Assembly (NCBI GenBank): GCA_021737945.1
Contig: JAIPCX010000001.1
Coordinates: forward strand, 1 to 64,000
Direction: 5' to 3'
Length of the DNA: 64,000 bases
From: Polynucleobacter sp.
GTDB taxonomy: Bacteria; Pseudomonadota; Gammaproteobacteria; Burkholderiales; Burkholderiaceae_D
In this document: positions 37,458 to 46,133 of the stretch, one piece after another
Numbering within the stretch: the first letter of the stretch is position 1
How the letters are laid out: every line of letters starts with the position of its first letter
Made by a program: the position numbers and the translations under genes
Notes under the pieces: generated by a model
Told to the model about the DNA's origin: nothing
The model's database searches: none
The model's input: only the letters and a program-made list of their open reading frames with translations

Positions 37458-38990
37458 CTATCGGCGTTTAGATTTTTCCATCAATTCTCGCCAGCTCGCT
37501 TGTAGCTCGCGTTCGCGCGCATCAATCACCGCTTGATCGTAAAACGAGGCGTCTGATGAGCCGCGTGCCATCTTTAACTGCTCGAGTGCTGCAGGTAGCG
37601 CACCCGTCAATGCGTAATATTCAGTCAGTGCCAGATGCTGCAGCGCTATCTTGCCCTGCTCTGCATAGGCGCGAGCTAAGGCCCTTTGCACACCAGGATC
37701 TTGGCGATACAACTGAGCCTGATCACGTAAAAAAGTAGTGGCTTCATTCTTTTTGCCATTCATCAGTAAGGTATCAGCGTACTGCATGGTGATGGCACGT
37801 GATAAAGGAAACTGAATGCGCGCTTCTTTTGCCAGTGCCAGCGCGTTAGTCGCCTGACCTCCCAACAACTCCAACTCAATCGCAAAACTCGACAAAATCT
37901 GCGAGGCAGGATACGCCGGAGCGCGCGCCACCTCCGCTTTTAACTCAGTTAACAAAGCAAAGGCGCGCGCCGAATCACGCTGACGTTGAGCCAACATTGC
38001 CAGCCCATATTTGGCCGCCATTAACTGCGCCCGCGTCCCCTGGCGCGCCTGCTCTAAAAACACGTTGGTCGCATCGCGCCAACCCTGCGGCGTATCGTCT
38101 TGCAGAACCCGCAAGCGTGATCGAATCAGTAAAAAATCTAAACTGTCGACATGCTGTTTGTAAGACAGCATACGAATACGCGCTTCAATATCGGCCATAC
38201 GTTCACCCGTCATCGGGTGAGTCCGTAAATACGAAGGCAAATTATCCGTGCGATTACGGCTAGCATTTTGTAATCGCCCGAAAAAATTCACCATCCCATT
38301 CAATTCAAAACCTGCGCCACGCAAAATCTGTAAGCCCACTCGATCCGCCTCACGTTCTGCATCACGCCCAAAACTCAGCTGACGTTGAGCGGCAAGGCCC
38401 GTTCCACCCATCATGGCTGCACCCGCCAAATCAGGACTACTGCGCGCGGCCAGCGCTGCAATCAACAAACCCGCCATAGGTAACAAGGCATCCTTACGTT
38501 GATTGCCTATCATTCGCGCAATATGTCTTTGAGACACGTGGCCTATTTCGTGAGCGAGCACTGCTGCCAGCTCGGATTCAGACTGCGCTGATAACACTAA
38601 GCCAGAGTGAGAACCAATAAATCCACCAGGCAAGGCAAACGCATTCAGCGAGGGATCTCTAACGCCAAAGAAAAAGAAATCGTAACCGGCGTCACCGCGT
38701 GCCTCAGAGCTACTCCCCAACAAAATCCCGCCTAGTTGATTCAGATAATCTAGCGTTGGCGCATCCTCGATGTAATCCGGATCACGACGGATGTTGTTCA
38801 TCACCTGCTCGCCCAGCCGCCGCTCCATCAATGGCGACAACTCTTCGCCATCCGTTCCACCCAAATTCGGCAAGTTCTGCGCATGCAAAAGCGAGGGCGC
38901 GATCAATACCGGACTTGCCAAGGCGAGCACTATGGCAACACCGAGGTGAATGGCTGGATGCAGGAAACGGGGATAAGACGCGGGTTTCAT
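37458..38990 (-). CDS. M48 family metallopeptidase with C-terminal TPR domain (BepA-like)
   Basis: A 510-residue exported protease. A signal peptide occupies the first 35-40 residues. The zinc site is AHEIGHVSQRH with the third ligand in the EREADRVG segment, as in M48 enzymes. The C-terminal half, from about residue 290, is a helical repeat (TPR-like) domain. This layout matches BepA (YfgC), a periplasmic chaperone/protease that assists assembly of LptD and other outer-membrane proteins. It ends in a short basic tail. Transcribed away from moaC. Confidence 0.9.
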   Translation of the reverse strand: MKPASYPRFLHPAIHLGVAIVLALASPVLIAPSLLHAQNLPNLGGTDGEELSPLMERRLGEQVMNNIRRDPDYIEDAPTLDYLNQLGGILLGSSSEARGDAGYDFFFFGVRDPSLNAFALPGGFIGSHSGLVLSAQSESELAAVLAHEIGHVSQRHIARMIGNQRKDALLPMAGLLIAALAARSSPDLAGAAMMGGTGLAAQRQLSFGRDAEREADRVGLQILRGAGFELNGMVNFFGRLQNASRNRTDNLPSYLRTHPMTGERMADIEARIRMLSYKQHVDSLDFLLIRSRLRVLQDDTPQGWRDATNVFLEQARQGTRAQLMAAKYGLAMLAQRQRDSARAFALLTELKAEVARAPAYPASQILSSFAIELELLGGQATNALALAKEARIQFPLSRAITMQYADTLLMNGKKNEATTFLRDQAQLYRQDPGVQRALARAYAEQGKIALQHLALTEYYALTGALPAALEQLKMARGSSDASFYDQAVIDARERELQASWRELMEKSKRR

Positions 38991-39063
38991 AGTGCTATGA
39001 TACCTGCAAGCATGCGCATCTCGCCTTTACTCACACGCTCTTACATATTGAAATTTTACTGAT

Positions 39064-39579
39064 ATGAGTTCTAAAAAATTATCAAACGATACAAAATCCG
39101 ATAATGGCGGCCTCACTCATTTTGATGATGGCGGTCAAGCCCACATGGTCGACGTCGGCGCCAAAGCCGAAACCCATCGTGTTGCCACCGCCAGCGGCGT
39201 CATCTTGATGAAACCAACGACCTTGGCGGTGATAACCTCAGGCAGCGCCAAAAAAGGTGATGTACTCGGTATTGCCCGAATCGCAGCCATCATGGGGGCT
39301 AAACGTACTGCAGACCTGATACCGCTGTGCCACCCACTGGCACTGACCCGCGTTGCGGTTGAATTCACCACCAACGACGCTGAGTCCAGCATCATGTGTA
39401 ATGCGCAAGTCGAAACCTACGGTAAAACCGGCGTGGAAATGGAGGCGCTCACCGCAGTCCAGATTGGCCTGTTAACCATTTACGATATGTGCAAAGCGAT
39501 TGATCGAGGAATGACGATTACTGAAGTGCGCGTGATGGAAAAGCTAGGCGGGAAGTCGGGGCATTGGAAGTCGGAGTAG
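39064..39579 (+). CDS. moaC: Cyclic pyranopterin monophosphate synthase accessory protein MoaC
   Basis: A 171-residue molybdenum cofactor enzyme. Conserved parts are [18 protein letters not shown] at the start, [16 protein letters not shown] with the active-site His, and [30 protein letters not shown] with the catalytic Lys. It works with MoaA to make cPMP from GTP. The last codons encode [16 protein letters not shown] diverged second copy of this 3' end exists at 50.27 kb, which suggests that an element once integrated here and rebuilt the gene end. Confidence 0.97.
   Translation: MSSKKLSNDTKSDNGGLTHFDDGGQAHMVDVGAKAETHRVATASGVILMKPTTLAVITSGSAKKGDVLGIARIAAIMGAKRTADLIPLCHPLALTRVAVEFTTNDAESSIMCNAQVETYGKTGVEMEALTAVQIGLLTIYDMCKAIDRGMTITEVRVMEKLGGKSGHWKSE
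39523..39555 (+). repeat. Candidate left attachment site within the moaC 3' end
   Basis: This segment matches 50273-50305 at 27 of 33 positions in direct orientation, including an exact 14-base core (39533-39546). In both copies the moaC reading frame gives E-V-R-x-M-E-K-L-x-G-K. Similarity stops abruptly upstream at the right copy, as expected for an att duplication made by site-specific integration in a gene end. Confidence 0.55.
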
Positions 39580-39832
39580 TCACTCCACAAATGAAAAAAC
39601 CACCAAGGCTGATTCCATCCGGCTTCAAGCCTTAATGCGCAACCCCTTGTGCAAACTAACTATGATCGCGCTACCCCCTCACGAATAACGAGGCTCAGAC
39701 ATCAACGGTTTAATAAAGAACATACCGGTGACTGTAACGAATGATCGAAAACCCATCTTTAACAGTTGCTCTAGCCTTAGCTTCTGTGTCAGTAAAAAAC
39801 GCATACTACTTTTTAAATATTTTCAGTCGCGG

Positions 39833-40393
39833 CTAGGGCAGTGCTTGCGTTGAACAAGTGGTTGGCAGCGAACAAGATGGAGTAGTGATTATTTTTTGTA
39901 AATATGAGCTGATACCCGGTGGATTTAACGTGGTCGCCAACCCGTCAGGATTTAGCATGTTTGCCGTGGGCAAGCCAAGAGGCAAAATGGCCGCGTCTTC
40001 AGATGTGGAAGCAAGCGCATCTGCCGTCTGAGATAAGGAGTTATTCGCACTTGGCCAGAGGTAGGGGGCTAATGCAGACTTTTCTGCTGGGTCTAGGGCT
40101 GCCAAAGTACGTGCTGTGACGTCAGACTTAACATCGCTCGCGGCCTTACTCGCTGACTCAAGCATGGACTTCATGGCTTCTGCTATCTGCGCGCGAAGAT
40201 CAGGCAATAATCCAGTCAAGCCTACGTCAGCACTCAGATTGTCAGGAGATTGGGTCTGTGTGGAACTAATGTCTGTGGGTTGGATGGGCTGGGGATCTAG
40301 CAACATAGGAACTCCTAAGTTACCTGCGAGGAAAAGTACGAAAATTCCGGTCAGAAGCCGACGTAAGCGATTCATTTTAAATAGCATGTTCAA
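39833..40393 (-). CDS. Hypothetical exported or membrane-anchored protein
   Basis: A 186-residue protein I do not recognise. It begins with a basic stretch and one hydrophobic segment (RRLLTGIFVLFLAGNLGVPML, about residues 10-30) which may be a signal peptide or anchor; the Met at residue 7 is an alternative start. The rest is rich in Ser, Ala, Pro, Leu and Thr and looks poorly structured, with one helical stretch around residues 65-100. It lies close behind the 58-residue ORF on the same strand. It could be a real accessory gene or a remnant. Confidence 0.5.
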   Translation of the reverse strand: MNMLFKMNRLRRLLTGIFVLFLAGNLGVPMLLDPQPIQPTDISSTQTQSPDNLSADVGLTGLLPDLRAQIAEAMKSMLESASKAASDVKSDVTARTLAALDPAEKSALAPYLWPSANNSLSQTADALASTSEDAAILPLGLPTANMLNPDGLATTLNPPGISSYLQKIITTPSCSLPTTCSTQALP

Positions 40394-40456
40394 AAAGACG
40401 ATAGCGAAGCATCACAGTCGATGACCTGCATGCCTTTGCGTCATTTTTGTAGGTAG

Positions 40457-40633
40457 TTATTTGTTCGAAGGGGTCGAGGAACTAGACCCAACCTCACTAC
40501 TTTCAGCAAAGTCATGAACACTAAGTTTGACCAGTTGATCTCGAAGATTTTGTAAATCAATACGATCTTGCTTGGATGCTGCCATCTTTGCTTCTAGCGC
40601 ATCAATCCGTTTAAGTAATAGTTCTTTAAACAT
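40457..40633 (-). CDS. Small coiled-coil protein, 58 residues
   Basis: An intact short frame starting MFKELLLKRIDALEAKM and continuing with QDRIDLQNLRDQLVKL, a clear heptad-like helix, then a Ser-rich polar tail. It starts 21 bases after the end of the dead HTH remnant on the same strand, and the 186-residue gene follows. No strong ribosome site is seen. It has no recognised family. The heptad pattern makes it more than random, but whether it is translated is unsure. Confidence 0.45.
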   Translation of the reverse strand: MFKELLLKRIDALEAKMAASKQDRIDLQNLRDQLVKLSVHDFAESSEVGSSSSTPSNK

Positions 40634-40654
40634 AGTTCGTGTCCACGAAAAAAC

Positions 40655-40796
40655 TCATCTTGCACGATTCAATTGCGACAATGTATTTCGGTGTCTCGTC
40701 CGTTTTACTAGAAATATTTTGAATGGAATGACTGAGTTCTTACTGGTGTTATTGGAGTTCAAACCCAATGGTGGATAGCTGCTTCTCATTAAGCAT
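40655..40796 (-). pseudogene. Dead copy of the RodZ-like HTH gene
   Basis: Reading from the ATG at 40796 gives MLNEKQLSTIGFELQ, then TAA at codon 16 and again at codon 19, but the same frame goes on as SHSIQNIS and YIVAIES. The intact gene at 47678-48073 reads MLTERQLTAIGVELK, QSIQDIS and CIVAIES in the same places. So this is a paralogue with two in-frame stops and loss of everything after about codon 47. The upstream DNA is also shared (see the repeat entries). Confidence 0.85.
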
Positions 40797-40911
40797 AATT
40801 ACTACTCACCACCCTAATGAATTAAAGACTTAATGATTTCCATCATATGATTTAATTCGATTTAAGAAATAACTATTCGCAACGGAAAATCTACAATTCA
40901 CTACGGTAAAG
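40655..40911 (-). repeat. Duplicated HTH locus, copy 1 (decayed)
   Basis: Homologous to 47943-48185 in the same orientation, covering the first part of the HTH gene and over 100 bases upstream of it, including matching blocks such as ATGATTTAATT, TTAAGAAATAA and CACTACG. Similarity ends inside the coding region on one side and near 40911 on the other. Confidence 0.85.
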
Positions 40912-40974
40912 TGGGGGGATGAGGGTGTGCCCGGATTTAGCTGGAGATTTTGAATAGGGGTGGGAGTAGTTGGT

Positions 40975-40996
40975 ACTAACTTTAAAAATAGTTAGT
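40975..40996. promoter_or_regulatory. Short inverted repeat upstream of the integrase fragment
   Basis: Perfect 7-base arms ACTAACT/AGTTAGT around an eight-base AT-rich loop, 50 bases before the integrase-fragment start. It could be an operator or recombination-related site. No T-run follows. Weak evidence. Confidence 0.25.
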
Positions 40997-41046
40997 GGGG
41001 GCGAAATAAGGTCTTGTCCAATTCCTGTCCAAATGAGGATAAGGAA

Positions 41047-41229
41047 ATGGCGTCAATCAGAAACCGCAACGGTGCATGGCAGGTACGTAGCTCATGTAAA
41101 AGCCAAGTATTTGTAAGCAAATTATTCACCACCCGACATGATGCTGAACGGTGGGCAAATCAAATCTCAGATCGACCAAGGGCGCTTCGTCTCACACACC
41201 CCGGCTTCCGTTTCGCGCGCGATCTCTAA
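41047..41229 (+). pseudogene. Integrase N-terminal fragment
   Basis: A 60-codon frame starting MASIRNRNGAWQVR and containing SKLFTTRHDAERWANQIS. This is the pattern of the N-terminal arm-binding region of phage-type tyrosine integrases (MA.IR.R.G.WQV...G....S..F.T...AE.WA...). The core-binding and catalytic domains are absent; the frame stops after RFARDL, and I see no integrase homology in the following 300 bases. A good ribosome site (AGGATAAGGA) is kept. It marks the accessory region as an old integrative element. Confidence 0.65.
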
Positions 41230-41359
41230 ATACTATGTACCTGGCTCTTGTTCGAATTTTGTCTAATGACTTGTAATGTCTGCGGTGCCACCACGTAGCC
41301 AGCCTAACCTTTCTTTATGCCATGCATAATTTTCAATGCACGCCACCGCTGAACTTGAA

Positions 41360-41536
41360 TCAAGCCATCAAATAAACGGCAATTCCGAAACAGATAGTTA
41401 GTAGAGTCATGATGAAGCCCGTGTGGTCTTTGCGCGGCAGGCGCTCGCCGGCGGGTGGTGGTTGCAGCCTTGATAAAAATTGATGACGCGCACGACGCGA
41501 GGACATAATCAGGTTATTGATAATTACGTAGCGCAT
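41360..41536 (-). CDS. Small membrane protein, 58 residues, downstream of the channel
   Basis: A short frame starting MRYVIINNLIMSSRRARHQ and ending in a single hydrophobic helix, FIMTLLTICFGIAVYLMA. Between them is a basic, Pro-rich linker. An excellent ribosome site (AAAGGAGAAATC) stands right before the ATG, which strongly supports translation. It begins 60 bases after the channel stop on the same strand, so it is probably the last gene of that operon. C-terminal single-helix proteins often act as channel accessory or regulatory subunits; that role here is only inference. No family recognised. Confidence 0.65.
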   Translation of the reverse strand: MRYVIINNLIMSSRRARHQFLSRLQPPPAGERLPRKDHTGFIMTLLTICFGIAVYLMA

Positions 41537-41596
41537 GATTTCTCCTTTGAGGAAGGGCTTGTTTGAAATAATAGGTAATGATTTGAGCGAGTTCGC

Positions 41597-43177
41597 TCAT
41601 CGTCGATCGATTTGGCGCCAGATTGCACGTTCATCGTCTGTTGCTCGCCCCGGCATATCAAACAGCTCCTGCATCTGTTTTCTGTTACCCTCGGTAGCAA
41701 TTTGCCGCAAATTAGAAATTGTGATCCGAAATTGTTCAAAAGCGATCTCGGGTTTTTCTCGAATAGCCGCAATCGGTAACTGATGTTGACCCATTTCAGC
41801 GCGCTCTTGTTTGACGCGCTCGATCAGCACAATTACCTCTTCTTGAGAGATATGAAGTTCTTGCGCCTCGCGCATTATTTGCTCGTAGTTTTCATCTGAC
41901 AGGCTGCCATCTTTCATGAAGCGCATCAGTTCTGCGTGCATCATCTCGCGATCTTTGTGTAACTGATCATTGAACGCTGTCGATAAGATGGCAGCAGGTA
42001 CGGCGAAGATACCAATACCCACCAGCGCCATAACAATCGTCATCAGACGCCCAACGGGTGTTATCGGTGAAATATCACCATAGCCAACCGAGGCAAGTGT
42101 CACAACCGCCCAATAAATCGATTGCGGGATGTTTTCAAACTTGTCCGGCTGTGCCTCATGTTCGAACAGAAAGCCAAGACTCGCGGTCAAAATCACCAGC
42201 AAAAGCATGATGAAGGTTGATGCGGCAATTACAGGCCACTCACGTCGAAGTGCCTTGACCAGAGTTCCTGTTGAGGTAGTGTAGCGAGTCAGTTTGAGCA
42301 AGCGCATCAATCTGAAAATCCGGAGGAATCTGAGGTCGAAAACCTGATGCAGCATAGTTTCGAGGAAAAAGGGCACGATCGCCAGCAGGTCGATCACAAC
42401 AATCGGCTGACTCGCGAATTCGAAACGTCCACCCAGACCTTTGAATTTCGGGTCTTCGGTGCAGGAATACAGTCGCAAAATATATTCGAGAGAAAAAATG
42501 AAAACAGCAATCGCATCCAGAACGATAAACTGAACATTCAGTATGTAATGAATTGATGCGACCGACTCCAAAATGACCGCCATCACTGAGATGAATACCC
42601 ACCAAACGATGAAACTATCAAGCAACTCTTGCAGCTTGCCACTGGTGGATGTCGGATTTAGTAAGGCATAGACTTGCTGTCTGAAAGTGCTCCCTTGGTT
42701 AAGTTGACGAAACTCCTGAACCGCAGGAACCAAAATACGGAATAACTTCAGCAGTCGAAGTAGCCGCAGCGTACGCAGCATACGCAGATCCATTGCAATG
42801 AAAGAGCTCAGATAGAACGGCAGAATTGCAGCCAAATCGATTAATGCATACAGACTAAAAATGTAGCGTAACCGAGGGAATCTTGATTTACCAAATTCTG
42901 AATCTTCCGGGGCGACATACAATCGTAATAAATACTCAATCGTGAAAACTGCTAGTGAAAATTGATCGAATACATGAAAAAGGAATTTGTTCGGCTCATA
43001 AATCGCAGGAATGTGCTCAGTCAGCATCCCGATCAAGTTCGCTATGATCAAGATAGAAATCCACTTATCAAACTCGCGCTGCAAGTTGTTGGGATTGGAC
43101 TGGTCAAACATCCAAGCGTAAATAAAACTACGCAGCGTTACCTCACGCGAGGCATAGTTTTCGAATGTTGCGGACAT
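41597..43177 (-). CDS. Ion channel with two tandem voltage-sensor modules and one K+-type pore
   Basis: A 526-residue membrane protein (numbering from the Met at 43177). The first module (residues about 35-150) has four helices and an S4 with charges every third residue: R132, R135, R138, R141, K144, R147. A second module (about 185-300) repeats this with R283, R286, R289, R292, K295, R298. Only then comes a single pore: a helix, the filter TLASVGYGD at 360-368 and a final helix. The filter predicts K+ selectivity. A charged helical tail of about 120 residues follows. The start at 43177 has a good ribosome site (GGGAAGGCAG); an upstream Met at 43237 would add 20 residues and overlap the preceding gene. 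Two sensors with one pore is an uncommon order. Confidence 0.85.
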   Translation of the reverse strand: MSATFENYASREVTLRSFIYAWMFDQSNPNNLQREFDKWISILIIANLIGMLTEHIPAIYEPNKFLFHVFDQFSLAVFTIEYLLRLYVAPEDSEFGKSRFPRLRYIFSLYALIDLAAILPFYLSSFIAMDLRMLRTLRLLRLLKLFRILVPAVQEFRQLNQGSTFRQQVYALLNPTSTSGKLQELLDSFIVWWVFISVMAVILESVASIHYILNVQFIVLDAIAVFIFSLEYILRLYSCTEDPKFKGLGGRFEFASQPIVVIDLLAIVPFFLETMLHQVFDLRFLRIFRLMRLLKLTRYTTSTGTLVKALRREWPVIAASTFIMLLLVILTASLGFLFEHEAQPDKFENIPQSIYWAVVTLASVGYGDISPITPVGRLMTIVMALVGIGIFAVPAAILSTAFNDQLHKDREMMHAELMRFMKDGSLSDENYEQIMREAQELHISQEEVIVLIERVKQERAEMGQHQLPIAAIREKPEIAFEQFRITISNLRQIATEGNRKQMQELFDMPGRATDDERAIWRQIDRR

Positions 43178-43214
43178 GGTTTCTGCCTTCCCGGATACTC
43201 GGATTCGTAATAGA

Positions 43215-43778
43215 TCAGAATGTGAATTCTGCGACATGGATCACGGAAAATCCTCGTCCGCAAATCGACAGTCTTAGTGGGATTGGCGCACCAAGTGGCT
43301 CAAGGTCCGACAAAGGCGCATACATCAGACTTGCGCCATCGGGAGGCTTGGGGGTGCCTTTTTCGAAAATGATTGATCCGAGCGTATCAAGTTGCGTTCG
43401 GTCGCAGGCTGGGCTGAAGAGCTTATTGCCACGACTTATCTCGTTATTAAGGCCTTTTAATGGTCCGCTTGAGCTGACTAGCCATTCACGGCAGTCGAAC
43501 CAGTTTTTTGTTTCGCCGCTGCACTCATGCGTCGAGCTTTCACCAGCAGACGCACGTTTGGATGCCTCATCCGTCATCAAGCTGACAATCGATTCGCCAG
43601 TCAATTTTGCCGACTCAGTGTGTCGACCTTCAACCCATGTTGAATAGCCTAACTGAACAATGCCGATTCCTAAGGCGCAAGCGATGACTACGAAAAAAAA
43701 GTCGCTCAACGAAAAGTAGGGTCTGTTGTTCTCGCTGTGTTTAGTGCTCGATGTCTGTTCAAGCTTCTCAGTGTTCAT
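43215..43778 (-). CDS. Single-helix membrane protein with cysteine-containing extracytoplasmic domain
   Basis: A 187-residue protein I do not recognise. Residues 1-20 are polar, residues about 23-46 form one helix (LSDFFFVVIACALGIGIVQLGY), and the rest is a periplasmic domain with four cysteines (in HECSG, WFDCREW, SPACDR and LSICGRG), possibly two disulfides. It ends GRGFSVIHVAEFTF. A strong ribosome site (AAGGGGAAAG) supports the start at 43778; an upstream in-frame start lies in an AT-rich region. It is 37 bases upstream of the channel on the same strand and probably its partner. The topology is like an auxiliary subunit, but that is inference. Confidence 0.75.
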   Translation of the reverse strand: MNTEKLEQTSSTKHSENNRPYFSLSDFFFVVIACALGIGIVQLGYSTWVEGRHTESAKLTGESIVSLMTDEASKRASAGESSTHECSGETKNWFDCREWLVSSSGPLKGLNNEISRGNKLFSPACDRTQLDTLGSIIFEKGTPKPPDGASLMYAPLSDLEPLGAPIPLRLSICGRGFSVIHVAEFTF

Positions 43779-44019
43779 GAATCTTTCCCCTTCAGTAGAC
43801 CATCTTTGAAAAATATTTTTTGACTGATATTTTTCTACTGATATTTTTCTTCGAAGAAAATCATGCACTAAAATTTTTCGAAAGCCAATGATTTACGATA
43901 TAAAATTTTAATTCAATGTTAATCAATTAATTTATAAACGGATTTTTTACGGATACTTTATGGAACTCTAATTAAATACTTATGCTTTCCTTATATTTGC
44001 AGGTGCAGACTCTTCAATC

Positions 44020-44430
44020 ATGACTAGCGACAACAGAAAGCTGCGACTGGATTTTGCGAGAAGACTCATTGAGGCACTCATATTTGCCGGTCTTGATGAC
44101 AGACCAACCACGCTTGCTCGTCACTTCAACACGAATAGCTACGGCATGGTTATCACTATGCATGGAGCGAGGCGTTGGTTGATTGGCGATTCGTTTCCAA
44201 CGCAGAGTCATTTGAATGCGCTAGCAAGCTTGCTAGGCGTATCTTCGGCTTGGCTCTTACTGGGACAGGGACCAATGCTAGAGGAAGCGGTTTCTGTCGA
44301 CGCAGTTCCGGCATCAAACAGTAATCTCGGAGAGGTTCTCGGTATCTTTCAGTCGTTGAAGGATTCAGAGCGGCAGCTTGTCTTGAACCTCATGATGACA
44401 TTGAACAGATCCCACAGTCACTCAACTTAA
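44020..44430 (+). CDS. HTH (XRE/phage repressor-like) regulator
   Basis: A 136-residue protein with an N-terminal helix-turn-helix: FARRLIEALIFAGLDDRPTTLARHFN followed by RRWLIGDSFPTQSHLNALASLLGVSSAWLLLGQG. The 'A.WLLLG.GP' ending of the HTH region is typical of short phage CI-like or plasmid regulators. The C-terminal part is a polar linker and a helix, DSERQLVLNLMMTL. It is divergent from the channel operon and precedes the two-component system by 134 bases, so it could control either. Confidence 0.75.
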   Translation: MTSDNRKLRLDFARRLIEALIFAGLDDRPTTLARHFNTNSYGMVITMHGARRWLIGDSFPTQSHLNALASLLGVSSAWLLLGQGPMLEEAVSVDAVPASNSNLGEVLGIFQSLKDSERQLVLNLMMTLNRSHSHST

Positions 44431-44564
44431 CTTATCATTACTCAATCTAACCCTCCGATCTGCTCGTTGTAATCGCGGGTCGAGTCTTACAGTTTTTTTC
44501 TGCTTTTCTTAATTCTATTGACCTCAAGCGCATTGGCGCTTCATGTCAGGATTCAGTCCTTACT

Positions 44565-46133
44565 ATGCCAAGTCAAGTAAACCGAGCCCTTCCTTTTCGT
44601 GAGCGCCACTGGTATGGCATTCTGGTCTGGATAATGGCCTGGTCATTGATGTGGTGGCTGGACGGGGATTTCGTGTTTCAGAACTTAGCCTTGATACTGG
44701 TGCTCGCAAGTGCAGTTGCGGGTCTTTGGATAGGCCCGCTAACTTCACTACTCATCAACACCTTATCGATTTTCTACTTCAGCTATTTTTTTGTTAATCC
44801 TCGCCTCTCGTTCACGCCCGCGTTGCGCGAGGATCTAATGTTACTAGTCTCTGTATACGGTGTCAGCATCGTTATAAGCTATTTGACGGTGCGATTACGT
44901 AGGGCCGTGACTAGCGAGGCATTACAAGCAGCTCGTACCAGCCAATTACGCTTACTGAGTGAGCAGTTGCGTGAGGCTACCGGGTGGTTAGCGAAGGTCG
45001 ATGTCCTGCGCAAGCTACTCGCTGACCATGCAGGTGTACCTGCCTATATCCTGCTAACCCGCTCACAGCTGGCGGTCTGCGATGGTCATCAGTTTGAATT
45101 TTTTGGTGAGCCCTCTCCGTTTCAGAAGCAGCGATTGATCTTGGAATGGAAACCATTCTCTGTCGATCCATCCACGCTATCGAAAGCGGATGACTCAGCG
45201 CGTGCGATTCCCATTCGTGGTCGAGAGAAGACTTGGGGGGTGGTCGTGTTTCATGATGGCTTCGAGCCTTCGACGGATTGGTTGGGATACCCGCACTTCC
45301 GCGATTTATGTTACCAGCTAGGCATAGAACTCGAGCGGTACATAGCGCTTGTTCAGGCGCGTGAGGCTAACGAGCAAGTGCGAACGCAAGCTATCCGGAA
45401 TACCTTGCTTACGGCAATTTCGCATGATTATCATACCCCATTGTCGACTATCATGGGTGCCGCGTCGGTCCTAGTCGAACAGACTAAAGGGGATCGGCAT
45501 GCTGAGTTCGCCGGGTTGGCTAGCACCATCGTGGAAGAAACTGAGCAGCTCCATCGCATGACGAATAACACACTGCAGATGGCGCGATTAGATGCGGTCG
45601 GTATTGAACTCAATAAAAATTGGGAATCACTAGAGGAGATAATTGGAACGGTGATCGCGCGTATAAAACGTCGCTGCTCTGATCGACAATTTATTGTTCA
45701 TCTGCCGCCCGATTTGCCTCTCTTGCATGTTGATGTTGTCTTGCTGATGCAATTGCTGGATAACGTGTTGCAGAACAGTTTGAAATATAGTCGCGATGAA
45801 TCTGTCATCACGATCGATGCGGTCAGCGCTGATCATGAAGTGTTTATACGGCTGTCTGACTGTGGCGAAGGTATCCCCGGATGGTGGCATGAAAAGGTGT
45901 TCGAAATATTCCAGCGAGTGGATGGCGTTGATCTTCCCTCTGACGGTCGAACTGGACGACAGCCACGTCGTGGTGCAGGCGTAGGCCTGGCAGTATGCCG
46001 CGCAATTGCGCGAGTACATGGAGGCAGAATCTGGATAGAAGATAATCCAGGCGGAGGTACTCGCGTGAACATTGCATTGCCCATTGGCGCGCCACCCGCG
46101 CTGCCATTGTCCGCGTCAGAGGAGTTAACGTAA
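44565..46133 (+). CDS. KdpD-like sensor histidine kinase lacking the N-terminal KdpD domain
   Basis: A 522-residue kinase. It has four membrane helices (residues about 17-110) of the DUF4118 type, a GAF-like segment (130-260), the phospho-acceptor His287 in LLTAISHDYHTPLS, the N box QLLDNVLQNSLKYS, and G boxes DCGEGIPGW and GVGLAVCRAIARVHGGRIW. This matches the C-terminal two thirds of KdpD. The KdpD/UspA sensor region of about 370 residues in front of the helices is missing. It overlaps the regulator gene by one base (TAATG). The K+ pump genes kdpFABC are not nearby. Confidence 0.88.
   Translation: MPSQVNRALPFRERHWYGILVWIMAWSLMWWLDGDFVFQNLALILVLASAVAGLWIGPLTSLLINTLSIFYFSYFFVNPRLSFTPALREDLMLLVSVYGVSIVISYLTVRLRRAVTSEALQAARTSQLRLLSEQLREATGWLAKVDVLRKLLADHAGVPAYILLTRSQLAVCDGHQFEFFGEPSPFQKQRLILEWKPFSVDPSTLSKADDSARAIPIRGREKTWGVVVFHDGFEPSTDWLGYPHFRDLCYQLGIELERYIALVQAREANEQVRTQAIRNTLLTAISHDYHTPLSTIMGAASVLVEQTKGDRHAEFAGLASTIVEETEQLHRMTNNTLQMARLDAVGIELNKNWESLEEIIGTVIARIKRRCSDRQFIVHLPPDLPLLHVDVVLLMQLLDNVLQNSLKYSRDESVITIDAVSADHEVFIRLSDCGEGIPGWWHEKVFEIFQRVDGVDLPSDGRTGRQPRRGAGVGLAVCRAIARVHGGRIWIEDNPGGGTRVNIALPIGAPPALPLSASEELT

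Noticed and set aside
43820-43850. Direct repeat ACTGATATTTTTCT upstream of the 187-residue gene
   Set aside because: Only two adjacent copies in AT-rich DNA; could be slippage. Not strong enough as an operator.
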